Below are positions 8,674 through 17,623 of a stretch of DNA of 64,000 nucleotides, one piece after another (position 1 is the first letter of the stretch; every line of letters starts with the position of its first letter). Source of the DNA: Planctomycetota bacterium (lineage in GTDB: Bacteria; Planctomycetota; Planctomycetia; Planctomycetales; Planctomycetaceae); the NCBI GenBank assembly GCA_023417655.1, contig JAEZFD010000014.1, forward strand, positions 1 through 64,000, read 5' to 3'. The notes beneath the pieces are model-generated. The model saw nothing but the letters and a program-made list of their open reading frames with translations, was not told the origin of the DNA and did not search any database. Made by a program: the position numbers and the translations under genes.

Positions 8674-9729
8674 TTAGAATTCGCCGACGACTTCTCCTGA
8701 GTTCCGAGTTCCAAGGGCTCCCCAGACTCCAAAGGGACTTTGTCCGCTAACGTTCGTCGCAGAAGCACTTTGGTTGCCGGTATTGATGTTATCGCTGATG
8801 AAGCGGACCGATCCATCGCCCATCACTGCCTGAACGCCGCCGGTGTGTTTGCTTGTGGCAGAATACATCCCTTCACGTGATTCGTGGGATCCGTCTCCTC
8901 CACCCTGACAACTGGGGGAATTCGCAGGCAGAATCGTGGTAAAGCCTGAGACAGCCACTCCCCCATCGGCCCAGCGTGCTCCCCCGTTGTAGTAGAGGCC
9001 GTCGGCCGGTTCGTATCGCCGGGTCGATGAGTTGAAGGCGTTTTTGCAGTCGTTCGGGATGGTGGGGACAGACGAAGTGTATTTAACGACTCCGATGTCG
9101 TTGGTGCTCGAAGGAAAGGCTCGCTCTGCCATCATGATCGTGTTACTGGTGCCATCGACGATGTCACCGATGCGTGTCCGACTTCGCAGGCCGAAGACAC
9201 CGCGGGGATTTGTGGAATTGGCATTCACGCTGTCGCCTGCGCTGAAGGCATAATTCGTCAGTCCAAGTTGCGAGTTGTAGTGAACTCCATCGCTAGGACA
9301 GAGAAGGACCGGAATCTTGGCCTTCCAAGGTTCGTAAGCCGATTGCCACGGGCCAGGTCCGAATGCGGGAAAAGTGGTCCCACCGATTGTCAGCGGGCTG
9401 GCGATCTGGTTGAACAGCGCTGACTGCTCGAGATAGGGCAGCATGCCGATCATGCCGCTCCCGCGTCCCCAGTTGGAGTTCATTCCGTCGGTCCCAGAGA
9501 AGTTTGTTCCCCCTTCGCGATACGGAAAGGTGTTGTGGACGTCGTGGTAGTTGTGGAGAGCCAGGCCAAGTTGCTTCAGGTTGTTCTTGCACTGTGATCG
9601 TCTAGCGGCTTCTCGAGCCTGCTGGACGGCCGGCAACAGGAGAGCAATCAGAACGGCGATAATCGCGATAACAACCAGCAGTTCGATGAGCGTGAACCCA
9701 CGCAGATGGGTTCGCTTTGAAAATGACAT
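8674..9729 (-). CDS. DUF1559 prepilin-like protein (H-X9-DG type)
   Basis: Planctomycete-type pseudopilin-like protein. It starts with a type IV prepilin signal (RGFTLIELLVVIAIIAVLIALLLPAVQQAREAARR, given here only as the GFTLIELL class III cleavage motif followed by a long hydrophobic helix), then the conserved NNLKQLGLALHNYHD block of DUF1559, and ends with the H-X9-DG motif (HTGGVQAVMGDGSVRF). Prepilin peptidase would cut after the Gly. A good GGAGG site (9739-9743) precedes the ATG at 9729. Its function is unknown; such proteins occur in dozens of copies in planctomycetes. A close paralogue lies just upstream in the same orientation (10209-11270). Confidence 0.93.
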   Translation of the reverse strand: MSFSKRTHLRGFTLIELLVVIAIIAVLIALLLPAVQQAREAARRSQCKNNLKQLGLALHNYHDVHNTFPYREGGTNFSGTDGMNSNWGRGSGMIGMLPYLEQSALFNQIASPLTIGGTTFPAFGPGPWQSAYEPWKAKIPVLLCPSDGVHYNSQLGLTNYAFSAGDSVNANSTNPRGVFGLRSRTRIGDIVDGTSNTIMMAERAFPSSTNDIGVVKYTSSVPTIPNDCKNAFNSSTRRYEPADGLYYNGGARWADGGVAVSGFTTILPANSPSCQGGGDGSHESREGMYSATSKHTGGVQAVMGDGSVRFISDNINTGNQSASATNVSGQSPFGVWGALGTRNSGEVVGEF

Positions 9730-9833
9730 CAGTGGTTTCCTCCGGTAGGGTTCTCAGGGGACCCGGCTTGCAAAGTATGACTTTTCAGAAGTGAACAGCG
9801 CCGAATGGCAAGAAGTGATTTGGATGTGAAGCG

Positions 9834-9845
9834 TTCGCATGCGAA
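9834..9845. promoter_or_regulatory. 12-bp perfect palindrome upstream of DUF1559 gene
   Basis: TTCGCATGCGAA is an exact palindrome about 105 bases upstream of the DUF1559 start at 9729, in a 478-base gap that otherwise holds no gene. It could be an operator; nothing else supports a specific regulator. Confidence 0.25.
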
Positions 9846-10064
9846 GTATGTGCAAGCGAAATGCCAGTTTGAACGAATTTCCAAATCATGGGCATTCTGG
9901 CGGCTCGTTTGAAATCCAAGTAACTTATTTTGAAAGACTCATAGGCGGAGTTGGCGGGTGACTTTGCAGTACGATGTACAGCAAAACGGATGCGCATTAT
10001 TCGGATGCGGTCTGATTCAGTTTGCTGGATTGATTCGCGGCAGCCGACAGAGGCAAAAGCACAG

Positions 10065-10098
10065 AAAAAGCGACGCCGGAGAGAACTCCGACGTCGCT
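10065..10098 (-). terminator. Rho-independent terminator after the second DUF1559 gene
   Basis: The stem AGCGACG/CGTCGCT is continued by CGGAG/CTCCG after one mismatch, with the loop AGAA. On the minus strand the stem is followed by TTTTTCTGTGCTTTTG. It lies about 110 bases past the stop at 10209. Confidence 0.7.
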
Positions 10099-10208
10099 GA
10101 CATGGCTGAGAGGTTCGTTTGCTCTCCCTCGTGGCCGCTCAGAGCGAGTCTTGTTTAATGAAGACTCAGCTCGGCGTGGCACGTACGGGGAGTTCAAAAG
10201 ACCATTGT

Positions 10209-11270
10209 TTAGAATTCGCCCACGATTTCGCCGCCATTCTTCGATCCCAATGCACCCCAGACGCCGAATGGGCTCTGGCCAGAAACATTGTTCGCACTGG
10301 CTGACTGGTTTCCGGTGTTGATGTTTTCGCTGATGAAGCGGACGGAGCCATCGCCCATGAGCGCCTGAGCTCCGCCGGTGTGCTTACTGCCAGCTGAGTA
10401 CATACCGTCACGTGATTCGTGCAAGCTGGATCCACCTTGGCAGGAAGGGGAATTCATTGGCAGAATTGTGGTAAACCCACTCACGGCGACCCCCCCGTCA
10501 GCCCAGCGTGAGCCGGCGTAGTAGCCCAGATCGCTCGCTGAAGTGTACTGTCGGGTGGAGGTGTTGAACGCATTCCGGCAATCATTCGGGATCGTCGGAA
10601 CAGACGAAGTGAATTTCACAGCGCCAATGTCGTTGGCCCCCATCGGGAAGACGCGCTCTGCCATCATGATGGTATTGCTGCTGCCGTCGGTGATGTCCCC
10701 CATGCGAGCACGGCTACGCTTGCCGAAGATTCCGCGAGGGCTATCTGTATTGACGTTAACACTGTCGCCTGCACTGAACGCATAGTTCGTGAGACCGAGC
10801 GTTGAGTTGTAGTGATTTCCGTCGCTTGGGCAGAGGAGAGCCGGGATCTTGGCTTTCCATGGATCGTAGGCGGACTGCCATGGTCCAGGGCCGAATGCTG
10901 GATAAGTGGTTCCATTGATTGTCAGCGGGCTGGCAATCTGATTGAAGAGAGCCTGCTGTTCGATGTAAGGAAGCAGGCCGATCATGCCGCTGCCGCGACC
11001 CCAGTTCGAATTCTGACCGTTGTTGGCGTTGTCTGGAACCAGCGAGGTGCCCCCTTCACGGTATGGGAAGGTATTGAACACATCATGGTAGTTGTGGAGA
11101 GCCAGCCCCAATTGCTTGAGGTTGTTCTTGCACTGAGAGCGGCGAGCCGCTTCCCGGGCCTGTTGAACAGCTGGCAACAGCAGTGCGATCAGGACCGCGA
11201 TGATTGCGATCACGACCAGAAGTTCGATCAATGTGAACCCGCTTCGACGAGCCCTGATTTTCTTCAACAT
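10209..11270 (-). CDS. DUF1559 prepilin-like protein (paralogue)
   Basis: Same architecture as the gene at 8674-9729: a prepilin leader with SGFTLIELLVV, the hydrophobic helix, the KNNLKQLGLALHNYHD block and a terminal HTGGAQALMGDGSVRF motif. The two proteins (353 and 351 residues) align along their whole length with only scattered changes and tiny indels, including an almost identical C-terminus (VWGALG...NGGEIVGEF against NSGEVVGEF). This points to a tandem duplication. Each gene has its own hairpin downstream and a ~480-base gap lies between them, so they are probably transcribed separately. Role unknown. Confidence 0.93.
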   Translation of the reverse strand: MLKKIRARRSGFTLIELLVVIAIIAVLIALLLPAVQQAREAARRSQCKNNLKQLGLALHNYHDVFNTFPYREGGTSLVPDNANNGQNSNWGRGSGMIGLLPYIEQQALFNQIASPLTINGTTYPAFGPGPWQSAYDPWKAKIPALLCPSDGNHYNSTLGLTNYAFSAGDSVNVNTDSPRGIFGKRSRARMGDITDGSSNTIMMAERVFPMGANDIGAVKFTSSVPTIPNDCRNAFNTSTRQYTSASDLGYYAGSRWADGGVAVSGFTTILPMNSPSCQGGSSLHESRDGMYSAGSKHTGGAQALMGDGSVRFISENINTGNQSASANNVSGQSPFGVWGALGSKNGGEIVGEF

Positions 11271-11581
11271 TCTTGATTCCTTGCCTTTCCCCCGAGGGAG
11301 ACCTTCTTGCTTCGGTGGCCGACGTGGTCAGCCGTTCAGGCGATCAGACACAATAAGAATACGCAAACGACAGATCGCCTCATATAAGATCGTAGGCAAC
11401 TGATATCAGCGGGGTCAAGGAGACGAGTTGCAAAGAAATCGTTCAAATCAGTCTGAGAATGCGATAATTAGGGAGCTTGCAGGGGAGAGGAAAAATCGCA
11501 GCAACTCAACGAAATGTCGTCAACGAGTGTAAACGACATGTGAATGCATGTGCAGGAGGGAACATCTTGCCAGATGTTCGA
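11271..11581. other. Intergenic region upstream of the second DUF1559 gene
   Basis: Holds the presumed promoter of the DUF1559 gene and the 3' region of the pseudouridine synthase gene. A 7-bp inverted repeat ATGTCGT/ACGACAT (11514-11539) lies past the latter's stop but has no T-tract. No gene seen. Confidence 0.4.
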
Positions 11582-12346
11582 TCAGCTTCCCGGAGAGGAG
11601 ATCTCGTCCGTGAATCCCAGCCGGTTCCAGATTCGAGGAATCGGCGCAACAATGGCCAGGGGTTCATAGCGAATCGGATGCTGAAGCGTCAGCTGGCGTG
11701 CGTGCAGAGCAATAGGTGACTCGGTCCGGTCGCGACCGGAGAATCCCGGAAACGTGAGCCGGCCTCCGTATTGTTCATCTCCGACAATGGGGCAGCCACG
11801 GCTCCCAAACTGAATGCGAATCTGATGCATTCGGCCGGTCCCGAGTCGGATTTCTACGAGTGCTTTTCCCTGCTTCACCTGCAGGGTTCGGTAATGCAGG
11901 TTAGAGAGCTTGGCGTCAGGGTTTCGTTCTGAAGAGATCTCGACCCGAGATTGATCGGGAATGCGATAAATCCAGTCGATCAACTCGCCTTCAGGGAGTT
12001 CTGGCGGTCGTTCGAGAACCGCGTAGTAGATCTTCTCGACCTGACGTTTGGCGAACTGCTCGGACAAGCGCGCAGCCCCCTTCGAATTCCGGGAAAAGAC
12101 GACGACGCCCGACACGGGGCGATCGATCCGATGAGGAACACCGAGATAGACGTTGCCGGGCTTGTCGTACTTCTTCGCCAGATAGCGTTTGACCATGTCG
12201 ACGAGACTGTCGACTCCGTGCGGAGCCCCCTGCGCAATCACGCCGTGAGGTTTGTTCACAGCAATGACGGGTCCGTCTTCGCAGAGGATCTCCCGTTCAG
12301 TCAGTTCAGCCACAGCACTTTGCCAGATAAATTCTTGGACGGACAC
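11582..12346 (-). CDS. RluA-family RNA pseudouridine synthase
   Basis: Isomerises uridine to pseudouridine in rRNA or tRNA. The family's catalytic motif II is seen as HRIDRPVSGVVVFSRNSKGA, with the essential Asp in HRID, where most members have HRLDxxTSG. Further family blocks are KIYYAVLE, GRMHQIRIQ and ALHARQLTL. At 254 residues it has the catalytic domain only and lacks the N-terminal S4 domain, so it resembles the short RluA/RluC-like or TruC-like forms. Start is a GTG at 12346, 17 bases after the apt stop, so it is probably the third gene of a kinase-apt-rluA unit. Target site not predictable. Confidence 0.9.
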   Translation of the reverse strand: MSVQEFIWQSAVAELTEREILCEDGPVIAVNKPHGVIAQGAPHGVDSLVDMVKRYLAKKYDKPGNVYLGVPHRIDRPVSGVVVFSRNSKGAARLSEQFAKRQVEKIYYAVLERPPELPEGELIDWIYRIPDQSRVEISSERNPDAKLSNLHYRTLQVKQGKALVEIRLGTGRMHQIRIQFGSRGCPIVGDEQYGGRLTFPGFSGRDRTESPIALHARQLTLQHPIRYEPLAIVAPIPRIWNRLGFTDEISSPGS

Positions 12347-12363
12347 GATCTGAAGGGAAACAG

Positions 12364-12885
12364 CTATTCGCCATCATACTGAAGCAGACTGAAGACGTCG
12401 TATTGTTCCAGCTTACTTCGCCCGTTCAGGAACGACAGTTCAACGATGAATGCACAGCCAACGACTTCGGCGCCTGACTGCTCGACGAGTCGGGCACAGG
12501 CGTTCATCGTACCCCCGGTGGCGAGGAGGTCATCGACCAGCAGAACCCGATCCCCCTTTGAAAACGCATCGGTGTGAATTTCGAGTGTATCGGTGCCGTA
12601 CTCGAGGTCATAATGAAATGATTGCTTCTCGAAGGGGAGCTTGCCTGGCTTCCGGACCGGGACGAATCCCGCATTCAGTTCGAGTGACAATGGAGCGGCA
12701 AAGATGAACCCGCGAGCTTCGGCAGCGGCAATCGCCGTGACGTTCTGCCCACGATAATGGTCGGCGAGTTGGCGAACTGATTCGCGGAACGCACCGGGGT
12801 GCGCCAGCAGTGGAGTAATGTCGCGGAAGAGGATGCCTGGTTTGGGAAAATTCGGGACATCGCGAATATGTTGCCGCAGGTCCAT
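12364..12885 (-). CDS. apt: Adenine phosphoribosyltransferase
   Basis: Makes AMP from adenine and PRPP in purine salvage. The N-terminal block DLRQHIRDVPNFPKPGILFRDITPLL is the APT hallmark, and the PRPP-binding motif is VLLVDDLLATGGTM. AAEARGFIFAAPL and RKPGKLPF are also typical. I use the ATG at 12885, which begins at the family's start and gives 173 residues; the frame is open upstream to 12993 but overlaps the kinase gene. Only one base separates this ATG from the kinase stop at 12887, so translation is probably coupled to the kinase. Confidence 0.96.
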   Translation of the reverse strand: MDLRQHIRDVPNFPKPGILFRDITPLLAHPGAFRESVRQLADHYRGQNVTAIAAAEARGFIFAAPLSLELNAGFVPVRKPGKLPFEKQSFHYDLEYGTDTLEIHTDAFSKGDRVLLVDDLLATGGTMNACARLVEQSGAEVVGCAFIVELSFLNGRSKLEQYDVFSLLQYDGE

Positions 12886-12886
12886 T

Positions 12887-14608
12887 TCACTCTTTCTTGT
12901 TCGCTGCCGGGTTTTCGATGGAGACAGATGGCGATTCGGCGAGCTGACGACGCGCGCTTTCCACGAGCCCCCTGGCTTCAGGATCGGAATCATACAGGGT
13001 GATGACGCTGCGCCAAATCCCCCGAGCCTCTGCGAGCTTCCCTGATGACTGAAGCGCCGCCGCGCGAGCGAGTGCTTGATTCACATAGTCGAGACGAGTA
13101 CTCGGAGTGTGGGCGATCAGGCTTTTGTGGAGTTCCTGAAGAAATGGAATGAGCGACGCGTATTCCGGTTGTTCCTGAAGAAGTGTTTCCAGTGCCTGCA
13201 ACTGTTCGGCCGCCTGAATCGTGAGTCCCTGATCTCGAAGTTCCAGAATCTTCCGGAGTTGCAGTTCCGGTTCGGAACGGGCAGGAGCTTCACGGAGTCC
13301 GTTCCGACCAAGATATTTCCTCTTCATTTCATAGACATTGATTCGATCCATGTAGGGCTGCACCAGAGGTTCCCATTTCTCGGGATCCTGTTCGAGCAAC
13401 GGGACGAAGTGCTTTTCCCGAGCCGCGAGCCATTCCGGATTTTCTGGAGCCTGCATGATCTGTTCACCCTTCGCAAAGTGCTTCTCAGGTGTCATGCGAA
13501 CCCATTGCATGAGGAATGCTGTGCTGACGATGAGCACGATAAGCAATCCCAGCAGTACCCAGATGTTGTCAAACCATCGCATGAAACTCGCTGATGCACT
13601 GCTGGCTTCGGTCTGAATGCGAAACAGGTCTCGTGCGAGCGTCCCGCTCATACCATGCTCCAGCCCGCTCTCGGAATCAGCAGAGGTGGCGGCTTCAGCA
13701 CTCAGAGTCCCTTCGTTGTCATCTGAATTCTTCAGCTCCAGCTTCTTCTCGATTTCTTTTAACCGCAGCATCAGCACATAGGCATCAGGGAAGCGGTCCT
13801 CAGGTTTCTTCTCAAGGCACTGACAGACGACTTCATCGAGCCAGAACGGGATCTCTGGGACAATCCGTTTGGGGCTGTCGAACTGGGAAAATTTGTGCTT
13901 TTGAATGACATCGAGCGTCGATTTTCCGGAGAACGGCGGACGTCCGGTCAGCATGACATACATGACTGCCCCCAGAGAGTAGAGATCGCTCTGGCGAGTG
14001 ACTCGACGCCCCTGAGCCTGCTCAGGCGACATGTATTCGGCAGTCCCCAGGATGCCACCGGTGACAGTCAACTTCGAGGTGGCAAACATCTGAGCGACGC
14101 CGAAGTCGGAGAGCTTGACGGTTCCATCAGGCGCGATCAGCAGATTCGATGGCTTGAGGTCTCGATGGACGATGCCGCAATTGTGTGCCGACTTTAGGGC
14201 CTGACAGACCTGAATTCCGATCTGCACGGCTTCCTTCCAGGGGAGCCGCTTTTCCCGCTTGAGGCGATCTGTCAGCGTTTCGCCAGGAACATATTCCATA
14301 GCGTAGTAGTAAGTGTTGTGGTCTTCTCCGCTGTCGTAGAGTTCCACGATATGGGGACTCTTCAGCTGCTCCATTGCCGCAATCTCTCTGGCAAAGCGAG
14401 CGACGAAGCCTTCTTCGTGTGCCATGGAAGCCGGCAGCATTTTGACAGCGGCCTGACGCCCAGTTTCGATGTGGGTGCCGAGATAGACCGTCCCCATTCC
14501 CCCGGCACCAAGAAGCCGCTCAATCCGATAGGGGCCAATCTGATCGGGTTGTGGGGGAAGTTTGACCTGAGACGGAGCTGGGTTTGTCACGTGGGGCGAC
14601 CGTAGCAA
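12887..14608 (-). CDS. Transmembrane Ser/Thr protein kinase (Hanks type, PknB-like)
   Basis: Cytosolic N-terminal kinase domain (about residues 25-290) with the glycine loop LLGAGGMGTVYLG, the VK of AVKML, the catalytic loop HRDLKPSN, the DFG motif (SDFGVAQ) and the activation segment ending GTAEYMSPEQ. A single membrane helix follows (WVLLGLLIVLIVSTAFLMQWV, about residues 355-375 by eye), then a ~200-residue helical, presumably extracytoplasmic, region of unknown function. The GGMGTVYLG and YMSPEQAQGR features are typical of planctomycete kinases. The start is taken as a TTG at 14608 and is uncertain. The gene leads a probable operon with apt and rluA; the link with purine salvage is positional only. 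Confidence 0.92.
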   Translation of the reverse strand: MLRSPHVTNPAPSQVKLPPQPDQIGPYRIERLLGAGGMGTVYLGTHIETGRQAAVKMLPASMAHEEGFVARFAREIAAMEQLKSPHIVELYDSGEDHNTYYYAMEYVPGETLTDRLKREKRLPWKEAVQIGIQVCQALKSAHNCGIVHRDLKPSNLLIAPDGTVKLSDFGVAQMFATSKLTVTGGILGTAEYMSPEQAQGRRVTRQSDLYSLGAVMYVMLTGRPPFSGKSTLDVIQKHKFSQFDSPKRIVPEIPFWLDEVVCQCLEKKPEDRFPDAYVLMLRLKEIEKKLELKNSDDNEGTLSAEAATSADSESGLEHGMSGTLARDLFRIQTEASSASASFMRWFDNIWVLLGLLIVLIVSTAFLMQWVRMTPEKHFAKGEQIMQAPENPEWLAAREKHFVPLLEQDPEKWEPLVQPYMDRINVYEMKRKYLGRNGLREAPARSEPELQLRKILELRDQGLTIQAAEQLQALETLLQEQPEYASLIPFLQELHKSLIAHTPSTRLDYVNQALARAAALQSSGKLAEARGIWRSVITLYDSDPEARGLVESARRQLAESPSVSIENPAANKKE

Positions 14609-14923
14609 TAGAAGGGATTCGTAAGACCAGCGGGAATTGGTTCTGGCATCAACAGAAAGCTTCTTCGCAGTTTATCGCTTTTATCTGATGGATTCAGCCG
14701 GGAGCATGGTGAAATCTCCTTTTGGTTCGCGCGGATTGCCTGGTGGTGTGCAGAGGCTGTAAGGGGAGCCGATCAACCGGCTTTTCATGCAAACAGCTCT
14801 GATATCTCGCGAAATAGACTTGGAAAATTTGCCAATGAATCATCTGGAATTATCTTTAGTCCGATCAGAATTCTGGTACGCTGCTCGAACACCCTCCCAT
14901 ACCCTCCTGCCTGCCGACCGACT
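14609..14923. other. Divergent intergenic region, kinase and PSD1 genes
   Basis: 315 bases between divergent genes, expected to hold both promoters. I see an AT-richer stretch near 14810-14880 but no clear consensus, and no gene. Confidence 0.35.
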
Positions 14924-17581
14924 ATGCGAATCCTTCCTGGACTAGCTTGTCTGATGGCTGCGGCCATCAGCACGACCGCACTCGCCGCCGAATTCGCGTC
15001 GAACTCAGCCTCCCGGACAAACTCCCGGCCCGGCGTCACTTTTGAGCAGGACATCCGTCCGCTCTTTAAGGCGGCGTGCTTTCATTGCCACGGCGAAGCC
15101 GGGGTAGTGGAAGGCGGCCTGGATTTGCGTCTCGCCCGATTCACAATCAAAGGCGGGGAGACCGGACCATCTCTTGTCGCTGGAGACCGTGAAAAGAGTC
15201 TTCTCTATCAGCGCGTCCGCGATGGAGAGATGCCACCGGATAAGGCTCATCGCTTCACGCCTGAACAAGTTGAATTGCTCGGGAAATGGATCGAAGCCGG
15301 AGCCCCGACGCTGCGTCCGGAACCTGAGTCCCTCGACACTGTCGTGATCACCGAGGAAGAACGCTCTCACTGGTCGTTCCAGCCGATCACAAAGCCAGCG
15401 GTGCCCAAGGTCGCTCATCAGGATCAGGTCAGCACTCCAGTTGATGCCTTCCTGCTTCAAAAACTGGAAGAGAAGGGATTCGCGTTCTCTGAGTCTGCTT
15501 CCAAGAGAAATCTCGTCCGTCGTGTCTACATCGATCTGCTGGGATTGCCTCCGACTCCGGAGCAGCTGAAAGCATTTGAAGAAGACACCCGACCTGACGC
15601 GTGGGAGCAACTCGTCGAACAGCTGCTGGCCTCGCCTCACTACGGCGAACGCTGGGGACGACACTGGCTCGATGTGGCCGGGTACGCTGACTCGGATGGT
15701 TACAGCAATCAGGACCCGCAACGGAAGTTTGCCTGGCGCTATCGTGATTATGTCATCAAGTCATTCAACGCCGACAAGCCTTTCGATCAGTTCATTCTGG
15801 AACAATTGGCCGGTGATGAACTCATCACCTCACCATTGAATAACCTCTCTCCAGAGGATGCAGAACTGCTGGCGGCAACCGGATTCCTGCGGATGGCTCC
15901 AGATGGAACCAGCGGCACCGTCGATGATCAGAACGTCGCAAAGAATGATGTTGTCGCCGAGACAATCAAGATCGTGACCTCATCATTGATGGGATTGACG
16001 GTCGGCTGTGCTCAGTGTCACGACCATCGATACGACCCGATTCCGACAGTTGATTACTACCGATTGCGAGCGGTCTTTGAGCCGGCTCTCAACTGGAAGC
16101 AGTGGCGGACTCCGCAGCAGCGACTGGTCTCGCTGTATAACGATGAGGATCGGAAGAAGGCCGCCGAAATTGAGGCTCAGGCTAAGGTGATCGATGCGGC
16201 CCGACTGGAAAAGCAACAGGCCGCGATTGATGCTGAGTTCGAGAAGCAGTTGTTAAAACTGCCAGAAGAGATTCGGGACTCTGCTCGGGGACTTCATAAA
16301 GTGCCGGTCAAGGATCGCACGCCGGAGCAGAAAGCTCTGGTCAAGACGTATCCCGCCCTGAACATCAGCGCCGGGTCGCTCTACCTGTATAACCCACAGG
16401 TCGATAAGGAACTCAAGGCGATGCTCGAAGAGGCCAAGAAGGTCCGCGAGACAAAGCCGAAGGAAGAGTTCATTCATGCCCTCGTTGAACCGAAGGCAGC
16501 TCCTCCTGCAACATTCGTATTCTATCGTGGGGATTGTGACCAGCCGAAGGATCAGGTCTCGCCGGGGGGACTGACTGTCATCGAACAGGCGTCTCAGGTC
16601 CCGCCGATTCCGGTCAAGGACGCCTCACTGCCGACAACAGGCCGCCGACGGGCTTTTGCAAAGCAATTGACTGACCGGAAGCATCCTCTCACCTCCCGTG
16701 TCTTGGTGAATCGGATCTGGCTGCATCACTTCGGTCGCGGACTGGTGGAATCACCGGCCGATTTCGGAATTCTCGGCATTCCACCAACGCATCCGGAGTT
16801 GCTGGACTGGCTGGCCTCCGAGTTCATGGATTCTGGCTGGAGTATGAAGCACCTGCATCGTCTGATGGTGAATTCACATGCTTACCGTCAGGCTTTGCGT
16901 TCCAGTCCTGAGCAGGATCAGGTGGATCCTGAGAATCGCCTTTACGGGGGAGCCCGACTGGTCCGACTCGATGCCGAAACGATTCGCGACTCAGTTTTGA
17001 GTGTCAGCGGCATCCTGAATACGGACATGTATGGGCCGCCGGTGCCGATCATGAGCGATGATTCCGGGCGATGGATTTTGGGAGTTGAGAATCTTGTAAC
17101 GGGACGGCCCGGACCGATCATTCCTCTGGAAGGTCGTGAGAATCTCCGGAGCGTCTATGTCGAAGTTCGACGCAGTCGCCCCCTGGCTGTGCTCGATACC
17201 TTCGACTGGCCGATCATGTCACCCAACTGTGAGATCCGCCGGACTTCGACGAATACCCCGCAGTCGCTGATGCTGATGAACAGCGACTTCGTACTGGAAC
17301 ATTCCGCGAAGTTTGCCCGCAGGATTGAATCAGTGGCCGGGGACGATGTCGCCGCACAAATCGATACGGCCTGGCAGCTCACATTTTTGCGGGCTCCTGA
17401 CGAGTCGGAACGCAGCACTGCGAAAGCCTTCCTGGAGGAACAGGAGCAATTGATGGCCGAACGGGTGAAAACTCTGCCGGCTCCAAAGGACAAGTCAAAG
17501 GCTCCGACTCCAAAGCAACTGGCCTTGGACTGCCTTTGCCAAATGCTGCTGAGTTCAAATGAATTTCTGTACGTCGACTGA
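14924..17581 (+). CDS. PSD1 and planctomycete cytochrome C domain-containing protein (DUF1549/DUF1553)
   Basis: Large exported planctomycete protein. A signal peptide (LACLMAAAISTTALAA) is followed by a PSCyt1 domain with a haem c motif (CFHCH, residues ~51-55). Next come the DUF1549/PSCyt2 region (RRVYIDLLGLPPTPEQ, GERWGRHWLDVAGYADSDG, and a second CxxCH in CAQCHDHRYDPI) and the C-terminal PSD1/DUF1553 region (LVNRIWLHHFGRGLV, NSHAYRQ, and the late block RRTSTNTPQSLMLMN). At 885 residues it has the typical length. A DUF1501 gene follows after 42 bases; the two are almost always paired. The function of the pair is not established; a role in periplasmic redox-linked breakdown of complex carbohydrates has been suggested from genomic context. 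Confidence 0.95.
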   Translation: MRILPGLACLMAAAISTTALAAEFASNSASRTNSRPGVTFEQDIRPLFKAACFHCHGEAGVVEGGLDLRLARFTIKGGETGPSLVAGDREKSLLYQRVRDGEMPPDKAHRFTPEQVELLGKWIEAGAPTLRPEPESLDTVVITEEERSHWSFQPITKPAVPKVAHQDQVSTPVDAFLLQKLEEKGFAFSESASKRNLVRRVYIDLLGLPPTPEQLKAFEEDTRPDAWEQLVEQLLASPHYGERWGRHWLDVAGYADSDGYSNQDPQRKFAWRYRDYVIKSFNADKPFDQFILEQLAGDELITSPLNNLSPEDAELLAATGFLRMAPDGTSGTVDDQNVAKNDVVAETIKIVTSSLMGLTVGCAQCHDHRYDPIPTVDYYRLRAVFEPALNWKQWRTPQQRLVSLYNDEDRKKAAEIEAQAKVIDAARLEKQQAAIDAEFEKQLLKLPEEIRDSARGLHKVPVKDRTPEQKALVKTYPALNISAGSLYLYNPQVDKELKAMLEEAKKVRETKPKEEFIHALVEPKAAPPATFVFYRGDCDQPKDQVSPGGLTVIEQASQVPPIPVKDASLPTTGRRRAFAKQLTDRKHPLTSRVLVNRIWLHHFGRGLVESPADFGILGIPPTHPELLDWLASEFMDSGWSMKHLHRLMVNSHAYRQALRSSPEQDQVDPENRLYGGARLVRLDAETIRDSVLSVSGILNTDMYGPPVPIMSDDSGRWILGVENLVTGRPGPIIPLEGRENLRSVYVEVRRSRPLAVLDTFDWPIMSPNCEIRRTSTNTPQSLMLMNSDFVLEHSAKFARRIESVAGDDVAAQIDTAWQLTFLRAPDESERSTAKAFLEEQEQLMAERVKTLPAPKDKSKAPTPKQLALDCLCQMLLSSNEFLYVD

Positions 17582-17623
17582 ATTTCGTGAAGCGATGAGC
17601 CGAACGAGTTTCAATCACACGTC

